A stretch of 64,000 bases of DNA from CBDBND01 sp965262665. Lineage in GTDB: Bacteria; Pseudomonadota; Alphaproteobacteria; Rhodospirillales; Rhodospirillaceae. The position numbers and the translations under genes are program-made. This document shows, piece by piece, positions 53,343 through 62,551 of this stretch (its first letter is position 1; the number at the start of each line of letters is the position of its first letter). The DNA lies in NCBI GenBank assembly GCA_965262665.1, contig OZ253551.1, positions 1-64,000 on the forward strand. Direction: 5' to 3'. The notes below the pieces were generated by a model, which saw only the letters and a program-made list of their open reading frames with translations, was not told the DNA's origin and did no database searches.

Positions 53343-53418
53343 CCGTGGAGCTCCGTGGAGCTCCGTGGAGTTCCGTGGAGTTCCGTGGAGTTCCGTGGAG
53401 TTCCGTGGAGTTCCGTGA
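53343..53418. repeat. 10-bp tandem repeat array inside istA
   Basis: About seven units of CCGTGGAG(C/T)T. Three units make 30 bp (ten codons), giving repeated TELHGTPRNS residues on the minus strand. It is a minisatellite within a coding sequence; normal istA has one ELHG copy here. Confidence 0.9.
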
Positions 53419-54416
53419 GATCGAAAGTCTCCAGAAGACGCAGGACTTGCACGTATTCACGCGTGCCGGCCTTGCCCATGCGGGCCTCCAGAAGTCGGCG
53501 CAACGTTGCAAACGCTTCGGGAAGGTCCCAGCCGACCAGCGGCGCGGCCTGGTCCAGGGCGCCGATCTTCTGCTCCAGCAGAGGCAGATAGTGGATCGGA
53601 TCGAAAACCAGGTCTTCCCGATCGTAGGAACGGCGGTGCCGGGCAATGATCTCGGCGCCGCAGCCGATGACGACTTGATGGACGTGGCCCCGAACCCAGA
53701 CATCTTGGTGGCCAAAGGCGACGGGAACGGAATAGTCGTTGCTTCGGTAACGCACCAGGGACAACGAAGTGACTTGGGTCGCCACCTTGTCGCAAGCACC
53801 AAATGGGATGGGCGGCAACGCCGTCAGCGTCTCGAGATCTTGCTCAAGCCGTTCACCGATGGTTTTGGCATGGCCGCGTAGAACCTCGCCTTGCCGTTTG
53901 CGGCCTTGCTCTTCCAGGTATGCATTGAAGGCCTCCCAGTTCGCGAAACAGGGAAGCGGCGTCATGAAGTTCCGCCGGGCATAGCCAACAACACCCTCCA
54001 CATTGCCCTTGTCGTTGCCCTTACCCGGACGGCCATATCGGTCTTCGCAGAGGTAATGGGATTGCAGTTCGCTGAACGACCGGGTTCGTTGCCGCCTGCC
54101 ATCCGGCAGGATATCCGTGAACGGGTCCAGCTTAGGCCGCTTCGGCGGCTCGCTGCGCCGGTATCCCGGCGGCACCGAGTGCCGCAGCATCTTCTTCACT
54201 GTATCGCGCGATAGCCCAAACCGTCTTGCTGCTTCTCGCTGGCTCAGCTCTTCCACATGGCACGCCAGTCGCACGGTTAGATAAAGGTCCACCAAGTACA
54301 TCCTCCCACCTTCCATCCCCAAAAGGATCGAAGGCTACAGGTGGCAGACTTTTGCGCCGCCCGCGGCCGGGACATTCCCGCCGCTCCCGTGGACTAATTT
54401 GTCACCGCCGTTCTCA

Positions 54417-54553
54417 TGGTGGTGGAATCCGTATTAGCTTCGTCAATAGAGAGGATTTTCATCTCCACGTCGTCGCGGCCGGGGCCATAAAGCTCCTGCT
54501 GCCAGGGAATGTCCTGAGCCCGAATAAAGAGAATATGCGGTCGCGTTATTTAA
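54417..54553 (-). pseudogene. Cupin-like (ChrR-type) protein, internal fragment
   Basis: Minus-strand frame RPHILFIRAQDIPWQQELYGPG, then RDDVEMKILSIDEANTD, cut at both ends: by IS21 at 54416 and at about 54553 on the other side. It is in the same family as the fragment at 56349, which starts MPKPHCMFIQAQDVPW. It is not translatable. Confidence 0.55.
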
Positions 54554-54752
54554 CGTCCCCTCAGAGTATTGTTGCGGCGATCATGGCGGAGCCGACGACA
54601 CGGTGCAACGATGCGCCCGCTAAAACACGCAATTGATATCCCACAGAAAGCGTTGCTTGGGCTAATCTCCAACTGGGAGGGGAAATCCGGCATGCCAAAA
54701 CCGCGCTACATGTACATTGGGACACAGAACCTGCTTGGCAACATGGTGTGCC

Positions 54753-56294
54753 ATGCTGGGTGGTGATGTCTTAATCGAGACTTTGGCCAATGCGGGTGTT
54801 GAAGCCTGCTTTCTCAATCCGGGCACAACCGAAGTCCAATCCATCGTCGCCCTTGAACGGGACGGCCGCATCCGACCTGTCTCAACTATTTTTGAAGCCA
54901 TAGCGACGGGTGCAGCTGATGGGTACGCGCGGATGGCCGGCAAGCCGGCTATGACATTGCTGCATCAAGGTGTGGGCTTGGCCAACGGTCTGGCCAATCT
55001 GCACAACGCGCAAAAAGCGCTTATGCCGGTGGTGAATGTCATTGGTCAACACAGCCGCGCTCACCAGCAGTTTAATGTGCCGTTGATGTCCAATGTGGCA
55101 GCTTTCGCGGCTCCAGTGTCTGGCTGGGTGCGGCAAGTGGCCGCGCCCGAGGATATGGGCCGTGACGTGGCCGACGCTTTTGCTGCCGCAGTAGGGCCGC
55201 CGGCCCAGGTCGCCACTCTCATCGTGCCGGGTGATTGCACCTGGAGCGAGGCGGGAGACCCCCAATCCGCACCTGCGCCACAACCGGCACCACCTGTCTC
55301 TCAGGATGCAGTTGAACGCACTGCAAGTGTGCTCAGTACAAACGAGCCAGCCGCCCTTGTCCTCGGTGGTCCGATCGTCACGGAGGAGGACTTGCACGCC
55401 GCTGCGTGCATCCAGGCCTCCACCGGTGCCCGAGTTATCGGGTCGCGTTTTTATGCTCGAATTCAAAGAGGGGCAGGGCGCTTGAACCCCGAAATTTTGC
55501 CTTACTTCTATAAAGATGCGACCGCAGAATTAGCAGGAGTGCGCCACGCTGTTTTGATTGGGGCCGAACCACCGGCGACCTTTTTCGATCTTCCAGACGG
55601 TGGCGGAGCGGTTCTCCCAGATGACTGTTCTATCTTTGAGTTGGTAGAACCCGGTGGCAATTTTTCGGGCACCTTAGCGGCTCTGGCAGACGAGCTCGGC
55701 GCCAAAGGTCTCGTGACGGTCGGCGACACCACAGTGCCTGATCGCCCCACTGGTGAACTAACCGCTCCTAAAGCGGCAGCCCTCTTAACGCGCGACCTGC
55801 CTGAAGGTCTGATCGTCTCTGAAGAGGCCAATTCCTCAGGCGTGCCCTGCTTTGAATATACTCAATTTGCTGCCCCACATGATTGGATGGGCCTCACTGG
55901 CGGTGGTCTCGGCCAAGGCGGAACCGCTGCCGCAGGCGCAGCAGTGGCGTGCCCTGATCGAAGGGTTCTCTGTCTGCAGGGAGACGGCGCTGCCATGTAC
56001 ACCTGCCAGACACTTTGGACCCAGGCGCGCGCTGGACTCAATGTTACGACGGTGATTTTCGCCAACCGATCCTATGCGGTCTTGAAAATGGAACTTGAAC
56101 GACTGGGTCTAAATCAAATCAGTCCAGAGCTGGAGCGGTTGGTGGATCTTGATGACCCCACCCTGGACTTTGTCAAACTTGCCGAAAGCATGGGAGTTGA
56201 AGCCATGCGCGCGGAAACCGCGGAACAGTTTTCGGATCAATTCAATGTCTGTATTAAAAGCGCGGGGCCTCACTTAATCGAAGCTGTGATCTAA
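54753..56294 (+). CDS. Thiamine-diphosphate enzyme (benzoylformate decarboxylase / acetolactate-synthase-like)
   Basis: 513 residues from ATG 54753; 12 further in-frame codons upstream (MGHRTCLATWC) look non-conserved. The catalytic Glu of the pyrimidine domain is in STIFEAIATGAADGYAR; ThDP motif QGDGAAMYTCQTLWTQ with NRSYAVLK as the Asn end. The preceding NPGTTEVQSIVALE start suggests benzoylformate-decarboxylase-like enzymes rather than acetolactate synthase. It acts on a 2-oxo acid in the cytosol. Fragments of cupin genes with MPKP starts lie on both sides, suggesting an original cupin partner. Intact. Confidence 0.85.
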   Translation: MLGGDVLIETLANAGVEACFLNPGTTEVQSIVALERDGRIRPVSTIFEAIATGAADGYARMAGKPAMTLLHQGVGLANGLANLHNAQKALMPVVNVIGQHSRAHQQFNVPLMSNVAAFAAPVSGWVRQVAAPEDMGRDVADAFAAAVGPPAQVATLIVPGDCTWSEAGDPQSAPAPQPAPPVSQDAVERTASVLSTNEPAALVLGGPIVTEEDLHAAACIQASTGARVIGSRFYARIQRGAGRLNPEILPYFYKDATAELAGVRHAVLIGAEPPATFFDLPDGGGAVLPDDCSIFELVEPGGNFSGTLAALADELGAKGLVTVGDTTVPDRPTGELTAPKAAALLTRDLPEGLIVSEEANSSGVPCFEYTQFAAPHDWMGLTGGGLGQGGTAAAGAAVACPDRRVLCLQGDGAAMYTCQTLWTQARAGLNVTTVIFANRSYAVLKMELERLGLNQISPELERLVDLDDPTLDFVKLAESMGVEAMRAETAEQFSDQFNVCIKSAGPHLIEAVI

Positions 56295-56348
56295 CTGCAC
56301 TATCAAGCACCGACGTTACTACGTAGATAGTATTTAAGAGGTCGTCCC

Positions 56349-56402
56349 ATGCCAAAACCGCATTGCATGTTCATTCAAGCCCAAGACGTGCCTTGGGAAA
56401 AG
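56349..56402 (+). pseudogene. Cupin-like protein, 5' fragment cut by IS6
   Basis: ATG 56349 begins MPKPHCMFIQAQDVPWEKG and enters an IS6 end at 56403. It lies 54 bp after the TPP enzyme, so it was the second gene of that operon. Confidence 0.6.
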
Positions 56403-56878
56403 GGCATTGTCAGACTAACTGGGCCGGACCTGAAGAACCTACAATCGAGGACTTTTAGGCTGCAAGTTGACACTACTCGGCCAGCGCAGCGGCTCGGTCT
56501 TGTTTGAAAATGTCGCGGCGGTTGAGATGGCGTTGGTGGTTGAGATGGTTGTGGATCGAAGCATGGACGGAGGAGAATTTCTGCAAGGTCTTGATGTCTC
56601 TGAACCGCGCCATCGTGCCGGGCCGCCTTCGAAAGGGTTGATGTGAGTTTTCTGCCCGATTGTTGAGCCTCTGACCGGATACCTGGCGATGATCAGCACC
56701 CCTCTGTTTCATCGCAGCCCGGTATGACTGTAGCCTGTCCGTGACGATCGAAGCCGGCCGACCATAACGCTTCATAGCCCGCTTCAGGAACCTAACCGCG
56801 GCTTCGCAATCCCGCCGTTTGGTGGCAAAAACCTCAAGAACTTCGCCTTCATGGTCAACGGCACGCCTTAGATAATGT
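56403..56878 (-). mobile_element. IS6-family element, 5' truncated
   Basis: The terminal repeat GGGCATTGTCAGACTAACTG at 56403 leads into the transposase C-terminal half on the minus strand (MKRYGRPASIVTDRLQSYRA, RRAENSHQPFRRRP, HLNRRDIFKQDRAAALAE). Sequence identity to copies 1 and 2 is lower. The 5' half ends near 56878, so it cannot move unaided. Confidence 0.8.
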
Positions 56879-57083
56879 AACTCTCAGTCATCTTAGTCAG
56901 AGATGCGCCAGGCTACGCTGTAGTATGATAATTCTCTATTTTCATTGACGTTATTTACATTTCTTTCGAGTTCCAGCGCTTGCATTCCACACAATGATAC
57001 GCTTGAATGCGCTCCGATTTGATGTCAGTCGGTTGCGCTTCGATTACGCATCCGGTAACGCACTCCAGGGCAGGATATACGCT
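56879..57083. other. No gene recognised
   Basis: 205 bp of low-GC spacer between an IS6 fragment and the IS630 end. No hairpin or frame stands out. Confidence 0.4.
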
Positions 57084-57690
57084 AGAGCATGATCTGACCT
57101 GATTGAATCGTTGGGGGATTCACAGGGCGAGGGATTTGTGATTCAAGATGTCGGCCGGGTTGAGGAGGCCGGCATTGATGTCGAAAGCCCTTTCCCTTGA
57201 TCTTCGCAATCGGGTTCTATCAGCGGTTTCAGAGGGTATGAGCCATAGAGCGGCTGGTGCGCGTTTCGGGGTAAGCGCGGCGAGCGTGAGCCGTTGGCGT
57301 GCGCTGGAACGCGAACCGGGAGACGCCCGCCCGAAGGCGCTTGGCGGGGACCGTCGCTCGGGCCGGATCGAGGCGCAGCGCGCCGTGATCCTGGGTCTTC
57401 TTGAGGAGAGGCGGGACATGGCCATTGAGGAGTTGCGCGCGGCTCTCGGGGACCGAGACCTCACCTTCAGCTACGGGTCGATACAGCGCTTCCTCGTGCG
57501 CCACGGCATCACGCGAAAAAAAAGACCGGCCATGCGGCGGAGCAAGACCGTCCGGACGTGTTGAGCCGGCGACAGGCCTGGCGCGACAGCCAGCCCGGCC
57601 TCGACCCCGCCATCGGCCAAATCTCCCTGACCTTCTCCCCGCAAGAATGCAAAAACTACTTCAACGCCGCCGGATACAGCGCAACGTGAT
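57084..57690 (+). mobile_element. IS630-family (subgroup C) deletion derivative
   Basis: Left end GAGCATGATCTGACCTG just after a TA at about 57084. It carries orfA (57178-57564) and, after an A8 run at 57516-57523, the frame AAEQDRPDVLSRRQAWRD, which jumps to PAIGQISLTFSPQECKNYFNAAGYS, a transposase C-terminus. The whole DDE core is deleted. The right terminal repeat is not seen. Confidence 0.75.
57178..57564 (+). CDS. IS630 OrfA (helix-turn-helix)
   Basis: 128 residues from ATG 57178, preceded by GGAGG (an ATG 30 bp upstream is less likely). HTH module typical of IS630/Tc1-type transposases: VSEGMSHRAAGARFGVSAASVSRWRAL, followed by a second helix-rich part (RDMAIEELRAALGDRDLTFSYGS). The frame ends shortly after the A8 run. 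In complete elements the catalytic ORF follows in another frame, reached by slippage. Here that ORF is deleted, so OrfA is orphaned. Confidence 0.75.
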   Translation: MSKALSLDLRNRVLSAVSEGMSHRAAGARFGVSAASVSRWRALEREPGDARPKALGGDRRSGRIEAQRAVILGLLEERRDMAIEELRAALGDRDLTFSYGSIQRFLVRHGITRKKRPAMRRSKTVRTC

Positions 57691-57717
57691 CGGATTCCGC
57701 GCTAGCGGGAGAACACC

Positions 57718-58654
57718 ATGCCGGGAAAGGACGCCACCAAACTCTCCAAACGCACCGTCGACACCCTTTGTGTCCAGAGCAAGGAGGCGGTGTTCTGGGA
57801 TCGGGACCTGCCCGGCTTTGGGGTCAGGGTCTACACCACGGGGCGTAAAGTCTATGTTGTCCAATCGCGCGGCCCGGACGGGCCCAAGCGGGTGACCATC
57901 GGCCGGCATGGAAAGATTTCGGCCGAGCAGGCGCGTAAGGACGCAGCCGTCCTCATCGACCGCATCAAGCGGGGCAAGCCTCCGGTTCCGCCGCCGCCCG
58001 TTCCGGCGTGGACCGTGTCCGCTCTGGCCGAGCGCTACATGGAGGCGCATGTCGCGGTGAGCTGCCGGCCGGCAACTATAAAAATCTACCGGGCCGTCGT
58101 CACCAAATACATCCTGCCGGAGCTCGGCGAACTTCCCATCGACGCGGTGGCCGTCGGCCATCGCGGCGCTCCGCCTGCTGCTGCTGACCGGATGCCGGCG
58201 GGGCGAAGTCGTAACGCTGCGCTGGGACGATGTGGACCGCACGGCGGGGGAACTACGCTTACGAGATTCCAAGACCGGTGCGCGCCGGGTTCCATTGACG
58301 CCGGCGGTGGAGGCGGTGCTGGACGGCATTCCCCGCATCGCAGGCAATCCCTGGGTGATCGTGGGCCAGAAACCTCGCACGCATCTGCTTAGCCTCCACC
58401 CGATCTGGATACGCCTGCGGGCGCGTGCCGGGCTGGAGGATGTCCGGATTCACGACCTCCGCCATTCCTATGCGAGCAGAGCCCTGGCGCTTGGCGAGGG
58501 GTTGCCGATGATCGGAAAGCTCCTGGGCCATACCAAAGTCACGACAACCGCACGCTACGCCCATCTGGCGCGCGACACGGAGAAGATCTCGGCGGCGAAG
58601 GTGGGCGGCAGCATCGGGCGGATATTCTGCCGCACGATGGCGACGGCCGCGTGA
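57718..58654 (+). pseudogene. Tyrosine recombinase (DUF4102-type integrase), internally deleted
   Basis: ATG 57718 after GGGAGAA. Arm-binding domain KLSKRTVDTLCVQSKEAVFWDRDLPGFGVRVY, then core-binding WTVSALAERYMEAHVAV ... YILPELGELPIDAV. After that, about 80-90 residues are missing and the frame shifts near 58150. The second frame resumes with RLLLLTGCRRGEVVTLRWDD (first catalytic Arg), RIHDLRHSYASRAL (His-x-x-Arg) and LLGHTKVTTTARYAHL (Tyr). It is an integrase of genomic-island type, now inactive. Confidence 0.82.
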
Positions 58655-58696
58655 GGCGGACAGAAACGGGAGATCGGGAAGACCGGGAGCGCAGAC

Positions 58697-59158
58697 ATGG
58701 CCAAATTGCAAACAAAGACGATTTCGAGGCGCACCGTCGCAGCGCTCAAGGTCGAGAAGGACACGGTGTTCTGGGACAGCGAGCTGATGGGCTTCGGGGT
58801 GCGGGTCTATCCCTCGGGGAGTAAATACTATGTTGTCCAGACCAGGGCCGGAGGCGCCCCGGCGAAACGGGTGACCGTTGGCCGTCACGGTGTAATTACC
58901 GCCGAGGAGGCACGGCGGCGCGCGGCGCTGATCATCGCCCGGATCAAGGCGGGCGAGGAGCCCGTCCCGGAACCGATGGCTTTGAGGCTCGCGGACGGAC
59001 CGACAGTGGGCGAACTTGCGGTGCGGTATCTGGACGAGCATGTGGCGGTGCGCTGCAAGCCGAAGACGGTGGCGATGTACCGTCTGATCATTGAGAAGCA
59101 CATCGTGCCCGATGGAGACAGGCTGCCGGGCTCTCCACCATCTGATAAAGTGAGTTAG
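58697..59158 (+). pseudogene. Second tyrosine recombinase, truncated
   Basis: ATG 58697 after GGGAGCG. It repeats the same architecture: TISRRTVAALKVEKDTVFWDSELMGFGVRVYPSG (arm domain), VGELAVRYLDEHVAVRCKPKTV (core-binding), then breaks off near residue 145, before any catalytic residue, into IS481 sequence. It is a paralogue of the 57718 gene, 42 bp downstream, a tandem integrase pair. Confidence 0.82.
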
Positions 59159-59163
59159 TCGCG

Positions 59164-59968
59164 ATGGGAGCGGCGCATCTCTTGAAAGAGATTGTGGTTG
59201 TCCGTTTTGATGGTGGTGTCTTTGTCTCGCCCTCAGGCGTCCGCTCGATCTGGCTGCGGCATGACCTGGCCAACTTCAAGGCCCGGCTGAAGGCGCTGGA
59301 GACCAAGGTCGCCGAGGACGGCATCATCCTGACCGAGGCCCACATACGAGGCCCAGGTGCAGGCCTTGGAAAAGAAGAATCGCGACGACGAAGCCCGCGG
59401 CGAGGTGGAAACGGCCCACCCCGGCTATCTGGGTTCACAGGACACCTTCTATGTCGGCGCCCTGAAGGGGGTGGGGCGGATCTACCAGCAGAGCTATGTC
59501 GATCCCTATTCCAAGGTCGCGCAGGCCAAGCTCTACACCACCAAGACGCCGATCACCGCCGCCGACCTGCTCAATGACCGGGTGCTGCCGTTCCATGACG
59601 AGCACGACCTGCCTGTGCTGCGGATCATGACCGACAGGGGTACGGAATACTGCGGGCGAGCGGACAAGCACGACTACCAGCTCTTCCTGGCCATCAACGA
59701 TATCGACCACACCAAGACCAAGGTGAAATCACCGCAAACAAACGGCATCCGCGAGCGCTTTCACAAGACCGTGCTGCAGGAGTTCTACCAGGTCGCGTTC
59801 CGCAAAAGACTCTACGACAGCGTCGATGCGCTGCAGGACGATCTGGATCAATGGCTACATCACTACAACACGGAACGCACTCATCAGGGCAAAATGTGTT
59901 GCGGCAGAACGCCGTTCCAGACCATGATCGAGGGCAAAGAAATCTGGAAGGAAAAGTTCGTGAACTGA
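59164..59968 (+). pseudogene. IS481-family transposase relic
   Basis: Two frames: first LRHDLANFKARLKALETKVAEDGIILTEA, then after a 13-bp partial duplication (GAGGCCCACATAC before GAGGCCCAGG, 59336-59357) QALEKKNRDDEARGEVETAHPGYL. The DDE core follows: DTFYVGALKGVGRIYQQSY, RIMTDRGTEYCG, SPQTNGIRERFHKT, and TERTHQGKMCCGRTPF. It ends at 59968; a probable right end (TGTCAGATCACATCTGAAC) is at 60007. The 5' part is missing or fused to the truncated integrase. Confidence 0.8.
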
Positions 59969-60026
59969 ACTTGACCTAACAGAGGCCGCCGGAAAAACTG
60001 CCAACTGTCAGATCACATCTGAACCA

Positions 60027-60271
60027 CTACAGATAAAGACAATGACCCAAGATGATCCGCTGGAGCCGTCCGCCTCCGCCGCGGTCAGCACCCGTCCCAG
60101 ACGGCGGTACTCCTACTCCGTCAGAAACCGTAAACGAAACCGACCGGTTTGTAGAAACAATCCATAGACCCATCCACAACGTCGCCGCTTGGCGCGCCGG
60201 GAATGCAATCGTAGTCTTTGGCCTTCTCTGTATGGAAGGCGGCCTGCGCGGAACACCTCCGGCGGGTCTCA
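60027..60271. other. No gene recognised
   Basis: 245 bp between the IS481 relic and the zinc-ribbon gene. Proline- and arginine-rich open frames on both strands are high-GC artefacts. Confidence 0.4.
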
Positions 60272-60901
60272 ATGCCGGTGCAGCTTCACTATTCTACCGG
60301 TCTCACCGGCGAGCAGTACGTTATCGCCCGGGCGTGGCGCGGGGCAAAGCTTGAGCGGTGTCCGAACCATCCGCATGGCGGATGCTCCTTCGCGCGACAC
60401 GGCACCTACATGCGCAAGACGCCGCGCGGAGCACGCATCGCTCGCTGGTATTGCCCACAGAGCCGGACCACTTTCAGTCTGCTGCCCGATTGCTTGGCCG
60501 CGCGGCTGCCGGGCACGTTAGACGCGCTCGAAGCGGTGGCGGTCCATGCCGAGCGCGCGGCGAGCCTGGCGGCAGCGGCAAATGCGTTGCGCCGCGACGC
60601 GGTCTACCTGCCCGGAGCTATGCGCTGGGTCCGGCGCCGGGTGCGCCTCGTCGATCATGTCCTGACCATCGTTATCGACCTACTGCCCGAACAGTTCGCG
60701 CCCGGCGTTGGTGGGATCGGCATGGTGCGCGTACGCCTCGGAACCGACCGCGCGCTGACGGAGTTGCGTAGTCTGGTTGCGACACAGTTGTCAGTCCTCC
60801 CCGCGCCGCTGGGGTTCCGTCCCCATGGCATCGAAGCAGTCGACCAAAACCGACCCTTCCAACATCAGATGGGGCCTGACCCGCCGTCACTTAGTGCGTA
60901 G
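60272..60901 (+). CDS. Zinc-ribbon/HTH-like protein upstream of recombinase
   Basis: 209 residues from ATG 60272 (MPVQLHYSTGLTGEQ). The N-terminal third has a Cys/His knuckle (ERCPNHPHGGCSFARHGTYMR ... ARWYCPQSRTTFSLLPDC) that looks like a treble-clef or zinc-ribbon, followed by a helical part with an Ala-rich RAASLAAAANALR and a basic VRRRVRLVDHVL. It resembles small zinc-finger proteins (DUF6431-like) found beside site-specific recombinases. It starts the module of recombinase and two ParB-like genes, 51 bp before the recombinase. DNA binding is inferred. Confidence is moderate. Confidence 0.6.
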   Translation: MPVQLHYSTGLTGEQYVIARAWRGAKLERCPNHPHGGCSFARHGTYMRKTPRGARIARWYCPQSRTTFSLLPDCLAARLPGTLDALEAVAVHAERAASLAAAANALRRDAVYLPGAMRWVRRRVRLVDHVLTIVIDLLPEQFAPGVGGIGMVRVRLGTDRALTELRSLVATQLSVLPAPLGFRPHGIEAVDQNRPFQHQMGPDPPSLSA

Positions 60902-60952
60902 CGTTTTGGTCCCCGTGGTCGGCAGGACCCCGGCACCGCAACAATTAAGCAA

Positions 60953-62551
60953 ATGCACATATATGAGAAATCAGTGACCGATAGACCGACCCCGAAACGG
61001 GATCCGCAATCCAAACCGGCGAAACCGCGTCGGCTCGCTGTCGCTTATCTCCGCATGTCCACCAAGCACCAGCAATATTCGACCGAGAACCAGATCGCCG
61101 TCATAGAGCGCTACGCCGCCGAGCACGATATGGACATCATCGCCACCTATTCCGACGAAGCGGAGAGCGGCCTGCGGCTGGAGAACCGGCCCGGGATGCA
61201 GCGCATGCTGGAAGACGCGCAGGGAAAGGATTCCGGTTTCGACACGATCCTGGCCTACGACATAAGCCGCTGGGGCCGGTTCCAGGATACCGACGAGGCC
61301 GCGTCCCTCGAGTTTGCCTGCAAGCGGGCTGAGGTCGAGGTCCACTATTGCATGGAGCAGTTCGTCAATGACGGCAGCCCCGCGTCGACCATCGTCAAGG
61401 CCGTCAAACGCTCCATGGCCGCCGAGTACAGTCGCGAACTTTCGGAAAAGGTGTTCGCCGGCCAGTGCCGGCTGATCGAGTTGGGTTTCCGTCAGGGCGG
61501 CATGGCGGGTTACGGGTTGCGCCGCATGCGCGTCGACCATAGCGGTAAGCCCCAGGGCATCCTCGACAGGGGCCAGCACAAGAGCCTGCAGACCGACCGG
61601 GTGATCCTGGTCCCCGGCCCCGGCGAGGAAGTCGAGACCGTGCTCTGGATGTACCGGCAGTTCGTCGACGGCGGCAGGCTCGAGGGCGGGATCGCGATGA
61701 TGCTCAACGAGCGGGACATCAAGACGGATCTCGGCCGGCCCTGGACCCGCGGCACCGTTCATCAGGTGCTGACCAACGAAAAGTATATCGGCAATAACGT
61801 CTACAACCGGCACTCCTACAAGCTGAAGAACCGGCACGAGGACAACCCGCCGGAAGAGTGGGTTCGGGCCAACGGGGCCTTCGAACCAATCGTCGACGCC
61901 AAACTGTTCTTCACCGCCCAGGGTATGATCCGGGAACGCAACCGGCGGTATTCGGACGACGAGATGCTGGCCCGGCTCAAGGAGCTCTTGCGACAAAAGG
62001 GATATCTCTCTGGCCTCGTCATCGACGAGGCCGAGAACATGCCGTCAAGCGGTGCCTATTCCTCACGTTTCGGCACTCTGGTCCGCGCCTATTCGCTGGT
62101 CGGCTTCACGCCCGACCGGGACTACCGCTACATCGAGATCAACCGGGTGCTCCGCCGCATGCATGCCGAGATCGTCGCCGAGACTATCGCCGCAATCGAA
62201 GATCTCGGCGGGACCATTGCCCGGGATCCGGTCACCGATCTCCTGACCGTAAACGGCGAGTTCACCGCCTCCATCGCGGTCGCCCGCTGCCAACACACAA
62301 AGGCCGGCTCCCGGCGCTGGAAAATCCGTCTGGACACCGGTTTCGCACCCGACCTCACCGTCGCCCTTCGCATGAACGGCGCCAATGACGCCGTGCTCGA
62401 CTACTACCTTCTGCCACTCCCGGTATTGCGCACGAACCGGATCCGGCTGGCCGAGGAGAACGGCATGATGTTGGACGCCTTCCGGTTCGAGACGCTGGAC
62501 TTCTTCTTCACCATGGCCGAGCGGGCACGCATCTCGGAGCTCGCGGCATGA
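60953..62551 (+). CDS. Large serine recombinase (resolvase/invertase family)
   Basis: 532 residues. Catalytic domain: RRLAVAYLRMSTKHQQYSTENQ with the nucleophilic Ser in RMST, then YDISRWGRFQDTDEAASLE and the arginine-rich ECSRE-like MAAEYSRELSEKVFAGQ. A Recombinase domain follows (GMAGYGLRRMRVD; RGTVHQVLTNEKYIGNNVYNR) and a long C-terminal part without clear zinc-ribbon cysteines. It would integrate, excise or invert DNA without a host cofactor. Its stop overlaps the next ATG (ATGA), so it is translationally coupled to the ParB/RepB gene, unusual for a recombinase. Confidence 0.9.
   Translation: MHIYEKSVTDRPTPKRDPQSKPAKPRRLAVAYLRMSTKHQQYSTENQIAVIERYAAEHDMDIIATYSDEAESGLRLENRPGMQRMLEDAQGKDSGFDTILAYDISRWGRFQDTDEAASLEFACKRAEVEVHYCMEQFVNDGSPASTIVKAVKRSMAAEYSRELSEKVFAGQCRLIELGFRQGGMAGYGLRRMRVDHSGKPQGILDRGQHKSLQTDRVILVPGPGEEVETVLWMYRQFVDGGRLEGGIAMMLNERDIKTDLGRPWTRGTVHQVLTNEKYIGNNVYNRHSYKLKNRHEDNPPEEWVRANGAFEPIVDAKLFFTAQGMIRERNRRYSDDEMLARLKELLRQKGYLSGLVIDEAENMPSSGAYSSRFGTLVRAYSLVGFTPDRDYRYIEINRVLRRMHAEIVAETIAAIEDLGGTIARDPVTDLLTVNGEFTASIAVARCQHTKAGSRRWKIRLDTGFAPDLTVALRMNGANDAVLDYYLLPLPVLRTNRIRLAEENGMMLDAFRFETLDFFFTMAERARISELAA

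Larger units (their letters stand above)
53132..54301 (-). pseudogene. istA: istA (IS21 transposase), internally deleted and repeat-expanded
   Basis: 389 codons from MYLVDLYLTVRLACH; the frame stays open, but IstA is normally about 500 residues. After LDPFTDILPDG the catalytic-core segment is missing: the text jumps to RTRSFSELQSHY and GRPGKGNDKGNVEGVV, so the first DDE residues are gone. Later it carries an inserted ELHGTPRNST-type repeat and LLCR repeats (see repeats). The stop overlaps the istB start by 4 bp (ATGA), the normal IS21 coupling. It cannot transpose on its own. Confidence 0.8.
53041..54416 (-). mobile_element. IS21-family element, degenerate
   Basis: The terminus at 54416 (reverse complement TGAGAACGGCGGTGAC) equals the IS21 end at 23981. 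Contents are istA with an internal deletion and repeat expansions, and 31 codons of istB, cut by the IS6 copy at 53040. The other terminus is lost. Confidence 0.85.

Noticed and set aside
60052..60354. 100-codon frame between IS481 and the zinc-ribbon gene
   Set aside because: Pro/Arg-rich, overlaps the better supported gene at 60272 in another frame; typical of GC-rich shadow frames.
60971..61996. 341-codon frame opposite the serine recombinase
   Set aside because: Mirror frame of a well-conserved recombinase; no domain of its own.
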